Source of the DNA: Turritopsis dohrnii
Taxonomy: Eukaryota > Cnidaria > Hydrozoa > Anthoathecata > Oceaniidae
NCBI GenBank assembly: GCA_027922465.2
Contig: BQMF02000283.1
Span: 496,001-560,000, forward strand
DNA: 64,000 nucleotides
Direction: 5' to 3'
The notes beneath the pieces were generated by a model. The model was not told where the DNA came from. It saw nothing but the letters and a program-made list of their open reading frames with translations, and did no database searches. Below are positions 36,545 through 47,299 of the stretch, piece by piece; the stretch's first letter is position 1, and each line of letters starts with the position of its first letter. The position numbers were made by a program, and so were the translations under genes.

Positions 36545-37489
36545 AAGTCTGTGTAAAAATAGTGTGCACACTTTTAAGATTTGATTGCCATTTGGTAAAT
36601 ACTAAATCAATTTTAACAAATTTGGTATCGTTGGATAGACATTAAAAAGCACAATATTCTACAGAAATAAAAAAGCCCAAAAAAGAAAAAGAAAATGAAG
36701 AAAAAAGAAGATGAAAAAAACAAACTTTTTATTCAAAAGTCATATATATTTGATTTTTATATCATTGGAAACCTTATTCTTTGGCGATTTCAAAAATATA
36801 TATATTTAATGGAAAATTTCCATTAGTTTTGTTTAGTATGATACATTTGAGGGTATATTGAAATTTTGGCAGTTTTGTTGATTTTTGAAAGACGGGGGAA
36901 ATATCTGAAAACACAGTAATTGTACTTGTACTTAAGCAAGAACATTAACATATTTTTTATGGTGTGAAAGTAATAAACAAATCACATCACACTTCTCTTA
37001 AATTATCATAGGTTGTTACCCAGAGTAATTAGAATTACATAAAATGCCTCTAAGGATTATTTTATTCCGTCTTTGTATTATTAAATGTAATTGTTTTGAA
37101 TAATGTATAACTAAATAAAGTAACCCCCGGTTTTTTAAAAATTGCAAATGGTTGAAAAGTCTAAAATGTTCTAAGTAATAGCATCGTTGCTGCAATATTC
37201 CAAAAACTAATGGAAATTTTCCATTAAATATATATGTTTTTGAAATCGCCAAAGAATAAGGTTTCCAATGATATAAAAATCAAATATATATGACTTTTGT
37301 ATAAAAAGTTTGTTTTTTTCATCTTCTGTTTTCTTCATTTTCTTTTTCTTTTTTGGGCTGTTTTATTTCTGTAGAATATTGTGCTTTTTTAATGTCTATC
37401 CAACGATACCAAATTTGTTAAAATTGATTCAGTATTTACCAAATGGCAAGCAAATCTTAAAAGTGTGCACACTATTTTTACACAGACTT
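36545..37489. mobile_element. 945-bp foldback transposon with TA duplication
   Basis: Two arms of about 287 bp (36545-36831 and 37203-37489) are near-perfect inverted copies around a loop of about 370 bp. The ends are AAGTCTGTGTAAAAATAGTG and its complement, flanked by TA (36543-36544, 37490-37491). The inverted duplicate of this region has a single uninterrupted site at about 20177, confirming insertion after the duplication. No transposase. Confidence 0.9.
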
Positions 37490-38439
37490 TAGTTTGTCTT
37501 TTTATATATTGGATATTTAGAATTTTTTCAGTTACTTTGGAAGTCAGCCCTATGAGAGTTTTGATGTTTAACTTGCAAAATATTTTAATACTCATCCAAA
37601 TTTTGAAACATTTGTGAAGGAGAAAGTTTCCGAAGGCTGTTCCTTTTGGCCAGAGACATCTTTAAAAGCCTTCAATAGCGTCTTCTCGATTTTGTTATCG
37701 CCTGCCTTTCATGTTTGTATTTATGTGACCGGTCAATATTAGCAGATTAGCATTAAAGGTATTAAAATCTTCTACAGTGATGTCATTGGATTATCTGCAT
37801 TGCTTCACCAGAATCAAAATAACTGTCAGGCTTATCTCTACTTTTCAGATAGAAAGAATGCCCTAAGATTGATTGAGCACAGACTCTAGGAAGCTAGGCT
37901 TTTCTTACGGTCTACCAAGGTCTAGGGCTTTATGAATCATGGGTATAGCTTCTCAAGGTGAAATCGCAGGTCAAAATTCTTCATGCCAGTGTTCAACAAC
38001 TCATGTTGAATTCAAAATATAGAACATGCTATCTTTATGTTTTGCTTTTATACATTTATACATATCATCTTTTGACGATAGCTATTTTCAGAACGCGTCC
38101 TGGTAAAATAGTTTTTTATTTGTTTATTTGTTGCCGCTGCAAAGTGCGTGATTTTAGCGCTGCCATTGGAAACTTTAGAACTTTTTAATTTTGTAGTGTT
38201 AAAATTTTTGTTGTTTTATTTGCTGGAAAGGAAATGTTTTTCCGCTCTTTTGATGTAAGTGATTATGGTTTATTGCCATATGGTCGTTATGGGTCTATTA
38301 ACTATGCCACATAGTTCATGACGTTCATATCGTTAATCACGTTCATTTTATGTTGCTCTATAATTCTGCATTCTAAGATGCAACTTGGTATTTGTTGCCG
38401 CTGAAAAATGGAAGCGCGTGAGTTTAGCGCTATCATTGG

Positions 38440-38900
38440 ATGGAATAAAAAGTGCAAAAATTTGTTAATGAAGTTAAATGCATCAGAAAAAAGTTCCGGG
38501 TGATTTAAAAATCTAACATCAACACGAAAAAAAACCCACTTCTCGTCTTTTTAATTAAAACTCTTTTCAAGTTTTCCAGTTGAAGTAGTCTTACGTCTTC
38601 ACCACCAACACTGTTGCTCTGAACAGAAAACTCGCTGTACTCGGAAGATCTGAAACACATAAAAAATACTCATAATAAATCCTTTCGCGATACGATATAT
38701 ACAGTAGAAATAAGTTGTGGGCACAAGAAAACAACAGAGATTAAAACGGGATGTTGCTGTCGTAAACGTGTCAAAATATGAATTGTAAACAAATTTATGC
38801 CTGTCTACGATTTTCCTTGCTGGAAGGGAAGGTTGGATACCAATCTAGAATACTGTTCTTCACGAAGCCCGAACGTCATTATTTAAAACCATGAGATCCA
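38440..38900 (-). repeat. Dispersed repeat R, copy 5
   Basis: Shares AATCTAACATCAACA, CACTTCTC-TTTTTAATTA, TCGGAAGATCTGAAACACAT and ATACGATATATACAGTAG-type blocks with copies 1 and 2. Confidence 0.6.
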
Positions 38901-39639
38901 TTTCTGCAATCGTTTATGTATATCTTTTATTGGTCTTCCCTGAAGGAATAGTAACGATCAAGACCCTACCACGATGTCGTAGAAAAAAGTTAAAGTCAAA
39001 AAGAGTTCTTCCCCTAGAAATAATAATAAATCTTTTGCACAATAGTTTCATTAATAATTTTGTTGTTTTGAATTTGCTCACTCCCGCATGGATAATTACC
39101 TGCTTTTCAAGATATGATTTCCTAGGAAACGAACGTTGAACGTTTCTTGATCTCAAGAACCAATCAAATCATTCAAAATGATCAAAACAAATGTACTGCA
39201 AGGGTTTCGAAAAGGTTTCGTAATCGAACAAAGAGAGTACACCCATGTTGTAGAGGTTGAAAAATGATAAAAAATGTATGAGATCGCTTCACTACGACCC
39301 ACCGTTACAGAGATATTTGATGACGTCATAGACACATGACCCCGAAAGACAATTAAGTGCAAATTTTTTATCACTCCATCGCCTGTACCACTGACCCAAG
39401 AAAACGTCAGTTAACCCTATTGGTTCTTGGCATATTTCCCCAAAAACGTCGCAGTCGATTGGTGATGCAATTTTTTCCACCGCAATCATTAACAAATTTG
39501 ACGTCATGCCAAGTGCTTTAATATCAACAGTGAAAAATGTGTCTCTCACCTCTACGTTGTTTAGACTAACAATTGTTATTTCTTTTCATAAAATTGGTAT
39601 ACAAAGATTTATTTAAAATATAAACACAAAATTAAAACA
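38901..39639. other. No recognised gene
   Basis: An 85-aa minus frame (39292-39549) and an 82-aa plus frame (38891-39139) show no motif or splice context. It may be the edge of the neighbouring retroelement fragment. Confidence 0.35.
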
Positions 39640-40260
39640 CAGAAATTAAATTTTGATTTCAGATGAAATCTCACAGTCTCTTGCGTCCTTGTTGAGTGAC
39701 TGCACCAATGGATCTTCACACCATGTCCTTCGAGTACCCCTCACACAGATCACGAGCGATTTGATGAGGGCAAAGGAATCTTTGTGTCGAATCCACTGGA
39801 CGATATTAATCACTGGTTGTTTTCGTTTTTCTGCAATCAGCTCGATCAAACGCTTGTAGAATGCATAACATTATCGTCCCATGCCGCCCATTGCACTAAA
39901 TACGAGAGGGGTAAACGAACCCTGCTCTGCCATTTGAATTCTTTCATTGTAGGATTTTTTCTTTTCTTTCTTGTTGATCTCATACGTTTTTGAGGTCCAT
40001 CCTCCCATACATTCCTGCTATTGAGTTAAAAACCCTTATATCTAAAAATGCTTTCCGGCCGGGAGTCCAGAATCCTTTTGCGGAGACGTCGAGTATTGCT
40101 TGCTCTTTCTTTGAATTCTTCTCCTGTGAGTGGGTGTAATAAGGTAAACTTCCCACAACAATTTCTTAGTTGTACTGCGTAGTGTGTTGTGACGCTGTGT
40201 TATGAAGCCAACGTTGTTTACGGGCAATAAGGGAGAATTTAATGAGAGCAGGAATGACAC
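39640..40260 (-). pseudogene. Retroelement C-terminal nuclease-like domain remnant (copy 2)
   Basis: Minus-strand frames give, in order, a GFITQRHNTLRSTTKKLLWEV-like helix, GFWTPGRKAFLDIRVFNS, RIQMAEQGSFTPLVFSAMGG and WIRHKDSFALIKSLVICVRGTR. This is the order seen at the C-terminus of a retroelement protein family common in invertebrates. At least three frame changes show it is dead. Confidence 0.6.
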
Positions 40261-41060
40261 CACTTCAAGTCAAGGCGAACGATGTGGCTCAGCAACTAGC
40301 AGCATCGAGCTGTCAGCACATCGCTAACTCTTCCTTCTGAAAGTTTCTTTCTCACCAAGGAGGAACTTTTCAATGCAATAGTAACACGATGGTCAATGAA
40401 TTTGTTATCATCACAATTTGCATACATGAATATCTTCAGAGTAAAACACGCACCATCCTGCTCGACAGGTGGATTTGTATACCAACACCACTACGAACTG
40501 AGAGATACCATTACAGAGATGGTGAACCAAGTTTGCAAAGACGTAGTAGAGCCAGGATTCCGAGAAACCTACTGGTGAACAAATACAAATAGCATCCGCA
40601 GATGCAGCCAGATTAGAGGTGAACGCAAGAGGGTTTTGGGTCAAAAAGCATTTTCGACATTCGGGTTTTCAACCGATATGCTTATCGGTATGCGACTCAA
40701 ATCCTACAATCATTTCTTTCTAACGAACCTGAGAAGAACCACCGCCGCATCATAGACGTGGAAGGTGGATCCATCACACCACTCGTGTTTGTAGCTACTG
40801 TAAGCATGGGACGCGAGTCAGAAAGTTCGTCCATGCATTTGGTGTGGTGTTATCGGAGAATTATAACTGCAGTAACAGTGTGATTTCGAACTGGTTACGC
40901 ATCAAGCTATCATTTGCAGTTGTCAGATCAACAGTGTTGTGTATGAAACCTACCATTAATTTTTTTTGTCTTTACACAACTTTCTTTTCAAGCCTTTCTT
41001 GTTATTGGGAAGAAAAACACTTATTTATTATGAAAGGCTGGCCCGACTCCAAGTGGTAGT
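40225..41060 (+). pseudogene. Retroelement C-terminal nuclease-like domain remnant (copy 3)
   Basis: Plus-strand copy abutting copy 2 head to head. It holds GFVYQHHYELRDTITEMVNQ, a broken FDIRVF region, an IDVEGGSITPLVFVAT-like stretch in a shifted frame, and WLRIKLSFAVVRSTVLCMK. Its first half is the complement of 27230-27760. Broken by stops. Confidence 0.55.
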
Positions 41061-42574
41061 CATCCCATGGGACAAAATAAAAGTGAGAAGAACTTAAAAA
41101 TAATTTTTAAAGTTACCCCTAGGTTTTTTTAGCCACCATTCTGCAAAATCTTTGAAGTTAACAGGTGTTACGTCATCACAACGTCGAGCATTATTAGTAA
41201 TGTCGTGCAATTTGAAATGATTGATAGAATAACGTTATAATCGGATTGAAATCACAAAATCAGAAAATTTATCACATATAACATTCTTGCTTTAAAAAAC
41301 CCCGACAAACATATAAACATTTTATAATATTGCTATTATTTTTATCTGCAATGAATTTATTTTAAAATATGTATTGGCGAAATAATTTCTGTCTGTTGAT
41401 TTTCAAGATAAATTATGTAGATATTTCCATGATATATGTTACTCCAACGTTTATTAATAGATATAGTGTGACATGTCTAAAATAATTTTGAAGAGGTGCT
41501 CAAACTATTCTACGCGTTTATAAATTTTTTTGCGGATATATATTATTGAGGTTAATTGGTGTTCTCAAACTCTGAGTATTGAGAAAAACTGTGTTTTAAT
41601 TATTTCTTCCGCTGATATCATAGCTCCACTCTAGACTTGTGTTGAGCACTCTACTTGAAGTGAAGATACTCTACTAATAAAAATTTATGTACATGTAGAT
41701 AATGATGGGGTAAGCTTGTACATTTCATTAATTAATTATTTTCATTAATGTCGATACTAAACATTATAGAAAAGTGAGGTTCACAAACATGAATGTGAAT
41801 TTACTGGGTTCTTGAGGAAGGGATAAAATATTAATGTGATGTTGATGTTGAATATAAAATATTATAGTTGTAGGAAACACGTTAATAGACGAATCCCAAG
41901 TGTGTACGTTGGAACTGTTTTTTAACAAAGAAAACAAATTTCAATATATATATTGTACATCTATACTCACTTACATTATATACTCACGGTGTTGTTGGTA
42001 TATAATTGCTGACATAATAATGACATCCTTCTGTGAGGGTAATATATGAATCGAGACTTCAGTCCAAAGAGCGTCTGACCAAAGAGATTACTTAATGGCA
42101 TCAGAACTTCCACAATAGATAATCCTGCTTGGAAGTCAGATATTTTCAAGATTTTCATATAACAGAAGTTGCTTTTTAAGTACTGGATTCCGCATTTTTT
42201 AACCCTCAATAGATCGAGTCTGAAATGCTCTCATAGGATGTTGCGTTTTTGTCATATGTACTAAGGGTTATTACTTTTTGATTGATTTGCACAATAAATA
42301 CATAGTTGGTCAATTGCTGATGGTCTCTCAACATTACTGAAATTTGCATGACCTTGAAAAGTATTTAATTCCCCCAAGTGTTGATTAAATATTTACGTAT
42401 ATCCCTTTTGAAATGCAAAGCATAAGTGAAAACCGTCTGGAGGATGATACTTTAGGAAAAGAATGGAAATGGAGACCAACAGATTCTGCCAATAATTGAA
42501 AATAGACGTTGTAAGCGTGTTGCATATGTACGATGGACTTGAGGGGTCACTTCAATTTTTGAAGTCTTCTGGTT
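41061..42574. other. No gene seen
   Basis: About 1.5 kb of AT-rich DNA without convincing frames, RNA genes or recognised transposon ends. Confidence 0.45.
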
Positions 42575-42880
42575 TTTTTTAAACTCTTATATATTTTTTG
42601 AAAACTCTTCTATTTTTTTTCAAAACTCTTCTATTTTTTTTTGAAAACTCTTCTATTTTTTTTGGAAAACTCTTCTATTTTTTTGGAAAACTCTTCTATT
42701 TTTTTTTTTGAAAACTCTTCTATTTTTTTTTTGGAAAACTCTTCTATTTTTTTTTTTGAAAACTCTTCTATTTTTTTTTTGGAAAACTCTTCCATTTTTT
42801 TTTTTGAAAACTCTTCTATTTTTTTTTTGGAAAACTCTTCTATTTTTTCTTTTTGAAAACTCTTCTAATTTTTTCTTTCT
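42575..42880. repeat. Minisatellite, about 12 units of roughly 24 bp
   Basis: Units consist of GAAAACTCTTCTATTTTT with a variable T run and GG/TG variant. It ends directly before the integrase remnant. The Phe/Asn/Ser-repeat ORFs here come from the repeat. Confidence 0.95.
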
Positions 42881-42944
42881 TCAAATAATTACAAAGAGCT
42901 TCTCCTTTCTCTTTGTTTACTGGTCCAGTATCTTCGTCGTCAAT

Positions 42945-44109
42945 ATGGATGACCGTATAAAGGTGTAATTCTCTGAAGGTTTTTCCTACTTGGAGATCAA
43001 AGAATTTTTGAAACATCGGGATGGTTATGAAGTGAGTCTTTCCTCGATCAAAAGGAGGCTTAGAAAATGGGGAATGAAAAGAAGAGCACTGAGTCCAACA
43101 AGAGCAACACAAAACAATATTCGACAAGCTGTTATAACAGAGATTAGTGGTAGTGGAGCTAATCTTGGGTACAGAAGACTGCACAAGTGCCTTATTTCTA
43201 AAGGAATTATATGCCGACAAGTTGACGTAAGACGTATGTTGAGGGAAATTGACCCAGAAGGAGTGGAGTTGAGGAGAAGGAGACGTTTGCATCGTCGTTG
43301 TTATGTTTCTCCAGGTCCAAACTATACGTGGCACATTGATGGCCATGACAAACTTAAACCTTTTGGTTTCAGTATACATGGGGCTATCGATGGTTTCTCA
43401 CGTAAATTGATATGGCTTGAAGTATGTTCAACTAACAAAGCACCCGAAGTCGTTGCTCAGTACTATTTGAATGCTGTACTAGAACATGGTGGAGTGCCAA
43501 ACCAAATAAAGGCCGATGATGGTACAGAGCACTCCCTAATAGAGCCCATTCAATTTTATCTTTTATATTTGCCTCCAGGGTAACGACGAGGCCGCCGTCA
43601 ACTCTTTTAGCATTGTAAAATCACCTAGAAATCAGCGCATCGAAGCGTATTGGTCTGTCCTTCAACGAGATAAAGTAGGCTGGTGGCGAAAGTTTTTCCA
43701 AGATCTTGTTGACCTGGATTTATTTTGTAACACTGATCCCATTATACTTGATTGCATACGTTTCTGCTTTACAGCGCTCATCCGAAAAGAATTGCAGTCA
43801 ATTATGTTGCACTGGAATTCCCACATAGTATCTTGTTCAAAACGAAATAGTGGACCTACTGGTCGCCCTGATACCATGTTCTACTTACCCCATTTGTTCA
43901 ACACACAGAATTACTTAATAGTCGTTGATCATAATGAGGTCTGTGGTTTCTTACCGGCTGTTGAAAAGCATTTCCCCGATTATTCAGACGAATTCCGAGA
44001 ATTTGCAACCACCCTCATGCAGAATGCCGGAAGAGATATGCCAAGAAATGCAAAAGAGGCTCTTGATTTGTATTTATTTTTGCTTCAGAAAGTCATTGAC
44101 TATATGTAA
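42945..44109 (+). pseudogene. DDE integrase (rve fold) of a DNA-transposon-like family, broken
   Basis: About 388 codons. The start ATG at 42945 begins MDDRIKV, then an in-frame TAA at 42966-42968. Next come a helix-turn-helix region (YLEIKEFLKHRDGYEVSLSS) and a GYRRLHKCL block. The catalytic core has Asp in WHIDGHDKLKPFG, Asp in KADDGTE and Glu in NQRIEAYW. A one-base shift near 43575-43585 moves the frame, which then stays open to 44109. The WHIDGHDKLKPFG-type integrase family is common in fish and cnidarian genomes. It differs from the classic Polinton integrase as I know it, so I assign it to a separate element. Two lesions make it a pseudogene unless they are assembly errors. Confidence 0.8.
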
Positions 44110-44678
44110 TCCTGTAAGTGATGAAAGTATATCTATGAGAATATTTTAAAGAAACTGTGTATGAACACGAGTCTTATATATTGGTTTTGTTTCTGTTACG
44201 CAGTTAAATGTTTCGAATCTCAAATTAGTGTTAGCACTCAAAAATGTTAACCTTATTTACCAAGCCCAAATTATACAGCTAAACTACAACCGGCTTTAAG
44301 AAATAACTGTGGGAGAATGAGTATACACAAATTTGTGTGATGTTTTTTTAAGCACATTTTTCATGAACGTACACAAAAATACTAACAAAATTCCAAAATT
44401 GGACGAACAAAAGTTGTTCTTCAAATGAACGAAAGCTCTAAGAAAGGCTAACAGCCGCGTACCGTAAATGACGGAATAAGCGCCTGTTTCAGCTCGGCCA
44501 GGGTGGGGGGGGGGGGTTGGTTAATCAAACAGGGGCGCTTATTATTTTTTTCACAACGTAAAGCAAATGAAAAAGAACAAAATTGGTTTGAACTATAAAA
44601 ACAACAAAGGTAAATACTATGCTTATAGTTTTAACAAAAAAACCTCATTACCATATTAACCAGTCACCAAATTCAAGA
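44110..44678. other. Spacer with a poly-G transposon-end-like inverted repeat
   Basis: Near 44459-44545, ACCGTAAATGACGGAATAAG and GCGCCTGTTT face the complement AAACAGGGGCGCTTATT around a run of 13 G. This looks like a MITE end or short foldback. No gene is seen. Confidence 0.4.
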
Positions 44679-45668
44679 CTAAATAATATCCATTTGCCAA
44701 TTGTCAACAGCTAAAATATTGGCAAATTCCTGTCTCAACTCGCAGAAGTTTGCATAATTACATAATAACTCCAATGATGGCGTGCACGTATGAGCAATGG
44801 GTCGGCGAGAAAATTCTTTATCAAACTGTATAGATTCGACCTGGATGGAGTCGCATAGTATTGTGTCAGCACCAGTAAGAAATTTTAGGAGGTTCTTCAG
44901 CATGCCTTTGTCAAGACCTCTAACATATCGCTTAAGATAACCAAAGCTTTCCTTTTCTGCATCACTCTTTGGTTCTGCTTTAAAAAGCTCATTAACTTTC
45001 TTGGTAGTTGGCTGAACACTTTTGTAAAAATCTTTAACAGCCACAGGTGAAGAAAAGTTTTGATGGGCTTTGAGAGCTGCAAATGCCTTCTTCCAACAAG
45101 AAGCCATTATGTGCGGTTTTTGTATGAGCTCTTGCCTAGCAATCTCATAAATTACTTCTTCAACGTTTGACTTAGATACTCTTGAGCGACACTTAAATTG
45201 CTCCAAAAGTTCCAGAAATTCATCATCGGATAAAAGTTCCTCCTCTACCTCTGGCTTCAAAACTCTTTCCACCATCAGACTCTCATCATTGGAAAGATAC
45301 AATAGGGATGATGCAATCATTGTAGGGCGATCTACCTCATCAAATAAACAATACAGCACAAAAGCTTCCGACAAGATTGTTGGAAAAAAGCCGGTGTCAA
45401 TATAACCTTTCAAAATGATTTTACCCATTTTCTGCCATTCCATCTCAAACATGTCATGGCGAACAAGTGGTACTAAATTTCTCAGAGACACACTGTACAA
45501 AGTCATTAGAAACTTCACGTTAACACTTGAAATAAGCGTGCAAAGTAATGATGTTTCTTTTGATACAACAAAAGGCTTCAAATCTCTGAAGTACCGTTTT
45601 AGTAGAAGAGTTTCAAAAACGTTGTCACTAGTAATTGATTTTTTTCGTGTAACAGGCTCGTCGAGTTA
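44679..45668 (-). CDS. HECT-like E3 ubiquitin ligase C-lobe (G2E3-like), partial
   Basis: Open from a stop near 45668 to the stop at 44679, about 330 codons, without an ATG near its left edge, so it is a last exon or 5' truncated. The C-terminal third resembles the HECT C-lobe of G2/M-specific E3-like proteins. It has LKFLTGADTI, a VESIQFD segment, and RRPIAHTCTPSLELL with the presumed catalytic Cys (codon 44784-44786) in the conserved H-T-C setting, ending in a NWQMDII tail. The rest is helical. It sits tail-to-tail with the integrase and they may belong to one mobile element. The frame is unbroken. An alternative is a host-derived transposon passenger. Confidence 0.6.
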
Positions 45669-45785
45669 ACGAATCTCCCTAATGTTTCTTAATTACGGTA
45701 TAGCAGCGAAGCGAAAATACCGTATTAAAACACCCTCGCGTTTTTTCTGTCTCCGTGAAGTTTACAATTTTATTGTGGCTCTATA

Positions 45786-46190
45786 TTATGGAGATTCATA
45801 CGTATTGGCGCGAGAATATAAGAGGTTGAAAAATATGAAGGTTTTTTGATATTTCCATTTTTTATATAACTCTTTCTCCTTTTTACTTTTGAAAAAGGTA
45901 GCAGCAATACCATAGTAGTGTTTTTGTAGCAGCGGCTGACAGGTATTGTTAAGTAATCTTAACAATACATAACAATGAAATCCACCAACTAAACCGAGAG
46001 CTATTATTCCACCTACACCATAGGTGTAATTCATAGGTTGTTCATTTGGTTTGGTGAAAGAGTCATCGAGTTTATTCACTTGTTTTAATTGTTCTCGTTT
46101 TTTACGGTTGTATTCCACCAACTTCTTACCCGCTTCAACCTTTTTTGGGTTCTTCGTTGTCACTTGAATGGGAGTCTGTTCTTCTGACAT
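45786..46190 (-). CDS. Virus-block small membrane protein, 134 aa
   Basis: The N-terminus is polar with a Lys/Arg/Asn-rich helix (KNPKKVEAGKKLVEYNRKKRE, residues about 13-33). A membrane segment follows at about 58-77 (GIIALGLVGGFHCYVLL), then a basic C-terminus. Proteins with this KNPKKVEAGK-type signature accompany capsid genes of Polinton-like elements in invertebrates, from my memory of such clusters. Role unknown, perhaps in virion assembly or as a membrane component. Its start lies 56 bp inside the upstream gene, a typical viral overlap. ATG is in a good AAAATG context. Confidence 0.65.
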   Translation of the reverse strand: MSEEQTPIQVTTKNPKKVEAGKKLVEYNRKKREQLKQVNKLDDSFTKPNEQPMNYTYGVGGIIALGLVGGFHCYVLLRLLNNTCQPLLQKHYYGIAATFFKSKKEKELYKKWKYQKTFIFFNLLYSRANTYESP

Positions 46191-46779
46191 TTTTATTATC
46201 TACTGTATTTATATTATCATCGGATTTATTTAAATTCCTTTCATTGATATAATGCCTCCCGGTAATAAGTCCAACACTGAGTGGTGCTAATAATGAGCCG
46301 AATTTATAATATAAGTCACATGTAAATCTTTGAAGGGCAGAGTTTAAGAAGGGGTCAGTTTCCAGGTCATTGCTCAGCGCTTCTTGATTATTTATTCCTA
46401 ATGTTGCACAAGCCCCCATGGAATAAATACGTATCAGTGATTTCCCCAAGGATTTTACCATTTGACCTGATAGTTTAGCCTCGTAAATACTAAAAAGGTT
46501 TTCTACCTCTTCATCTTTGAGTTTGTTAATTTGCTCTTCCGTGTACATTTTCCCTAAGTATAGCTTGCTTTTCCCGGTTAAGACACACTCGAGTAATTTT
46601 TGTCTTTTACCATCTGAAGGTGGAAATTCACCCGGAACATCATAACTCTGGTTGATTAAATTATCGATCGCTGTTTCCGCCATTTTTATTAGAGAGAGGT
46701 ATTTTTTTAACACAAAATAAAAGTAAAATAGCGAGATCAGCAGTATGCTTAATGACACGAAGTTGACATATTCTATCAT
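46135..46779 (-). CDS. Virus-block protein with N-terminal anchor, 214 aa
   Basis: Two starts are possible. ATG at 46779 gives a hydrophobic anchor over residues 6-27. ATG at 46683 (AAAAATGGCG, a better context) starts at MAETAID. The core holds LYLGKMYTEEQINKL, YEAKLSGQMVKSLGKSLIR, ACATLGINNQEALS and LNSALQRFTCDLYYKFGS followed by LAPLSVGLITGRHY. These form a strongly conserved helical family seen with Polinton-like capsid genes. Function unknown; a structural or scaffold part is likely. It shares a divergent control region with the PPP1R15-like gene. Confidence 0.65.
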   Translation of the reverse strand: MIEYVNFVSLSILLISLFYFYFVLKKYLSLIKMAETAIDNLINQSYDVPGEFPPSDGKRQKLLECVLTGKSKLYLGKMYTEEQINKLKDEEVENLFSIYEAKLSGQMVKSLGKSLIRIYSMGACATLGINNQEALSNDLETDPFLNSALQRFTCDLYYKFGSLLAPLSVGLITGRHYINERNLNKSDDNINTVDNKNVRRTDSHSSDNEEPKKG

Positions 46780-46810
46780 TTTGTTGTGTTTGTTATAATT
46801 TTCTTATACT

Positions 46811-46917
46811 CTCTTATAATTTTGTTGAAATTTGCTGTATAAGAGTTTGCTATCCTCTTATAATTTTGTTGAAATTTGCTGTATAAGAGTTTGCTATCTT
46901 CTTATAATTTTGTTGAC
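46811..46917. repeat. 44-bp direct repeats in the divergent control region
   Basis: Two full units (46811-46854, 46855-46898) and a partial third contain CTTATAATTTTGTTG and TATAAGAGTTTGC. The CTTATA/TATAAG motifs can pair, and a related CTTATAAGAG lies at 47231-47240. It could be a promoter, replication or packaging signal. Confidence 0.7.
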
Positions 46918-46999
46918 AAAATAATTATAAGAGGATGACGATGTTTAATAATATATTCTAACATTGTTAAATAAATAAACATTGTTTACTTAAACAATT

Positions 47000-47248
47000 A
47001 TGTTCGATGATGATGAATCCTCAGATGATGATATTATATTTTCCCATCAAGATACAAAAAGGGTTACTTTTAATGATAAAGTAATGGTCCATTATATCTC
47101 TGCTTGTGAATCTCGTAGAAGTAACTGGATAGAGGCTGCTGTTGACAGAGTACGCTTTGAATCGAGGATTAAACATATTGGTAAAATTCTAGATCCTGTA
47201 TTGAGACGTAAATTATTCTCTTACAGTAGTCTTATAAGAGACTTATAA
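47000..47248 (+). CDS. PPP1R15/GADD34-like PP1-recruiting protein, 82 aa
   Basis: An acidic N-terminus (residues 1-14) is followed by the PP1-docking RVTF at 21-24. Next come the hydrophobic pair context VMVHY at 28-32, an Arg pair at 39-40, Trp at 43, DRVRF at 49-53 and RI at 56-57. This order and spacing follow the functional core of PPP1R15A/B (GADD34/CReP), which brings protein phosphatase 1 to phosphorylated eIF2-alpha and restores translation. Known viral versions occur in large DNA viruses. It lies on the opposite strand to its neighbours and is the only plus-strand gene in the middle of the block, with an intact frame and no intron. The expected role is to counter eIF2-alpha-kinase shutoff. 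Match made by eye; catalytic partnership is inferred. Confidence 0.72.
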   Translation: MFDDDESSDDDIIFSHQDTKRVTFNDKVMVHYISACESRRSNWIEAAVDRVRFESRIKHIGKILDPVLRRKLFSYSSLIRDL

Positions 47249-47299
47249 CAGTCTTATAGTTTTTGTTACAAGAGTCATGTAACAAATATATCAACCTGT

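Noticed and set aside
42641..42968. Phe/Asn/Ser repeat protein frames
   Set aside because: Produced by the T-rich minisatellite. Only the last codons coincide with the integrase start.
42840..43379. 179-aa frame on the minus strand
   Set aside because: Antisense shadow of the integrase core, which has clear family motifs on the plus strand.
42945..44109. Integrase as part of the capsid-encoding virus block
   Set aside because: It belongs to a different integrase family from the Polinton type as I know it, is separated by the HECT-like ORF and a MITE-like end, and is decayed while the block is mostly intact.
46811..46917. CRISPR-like array
   Set aside because: The 44-bp units are contiguous without spacers, and the DNA is eukaryotic/viral.
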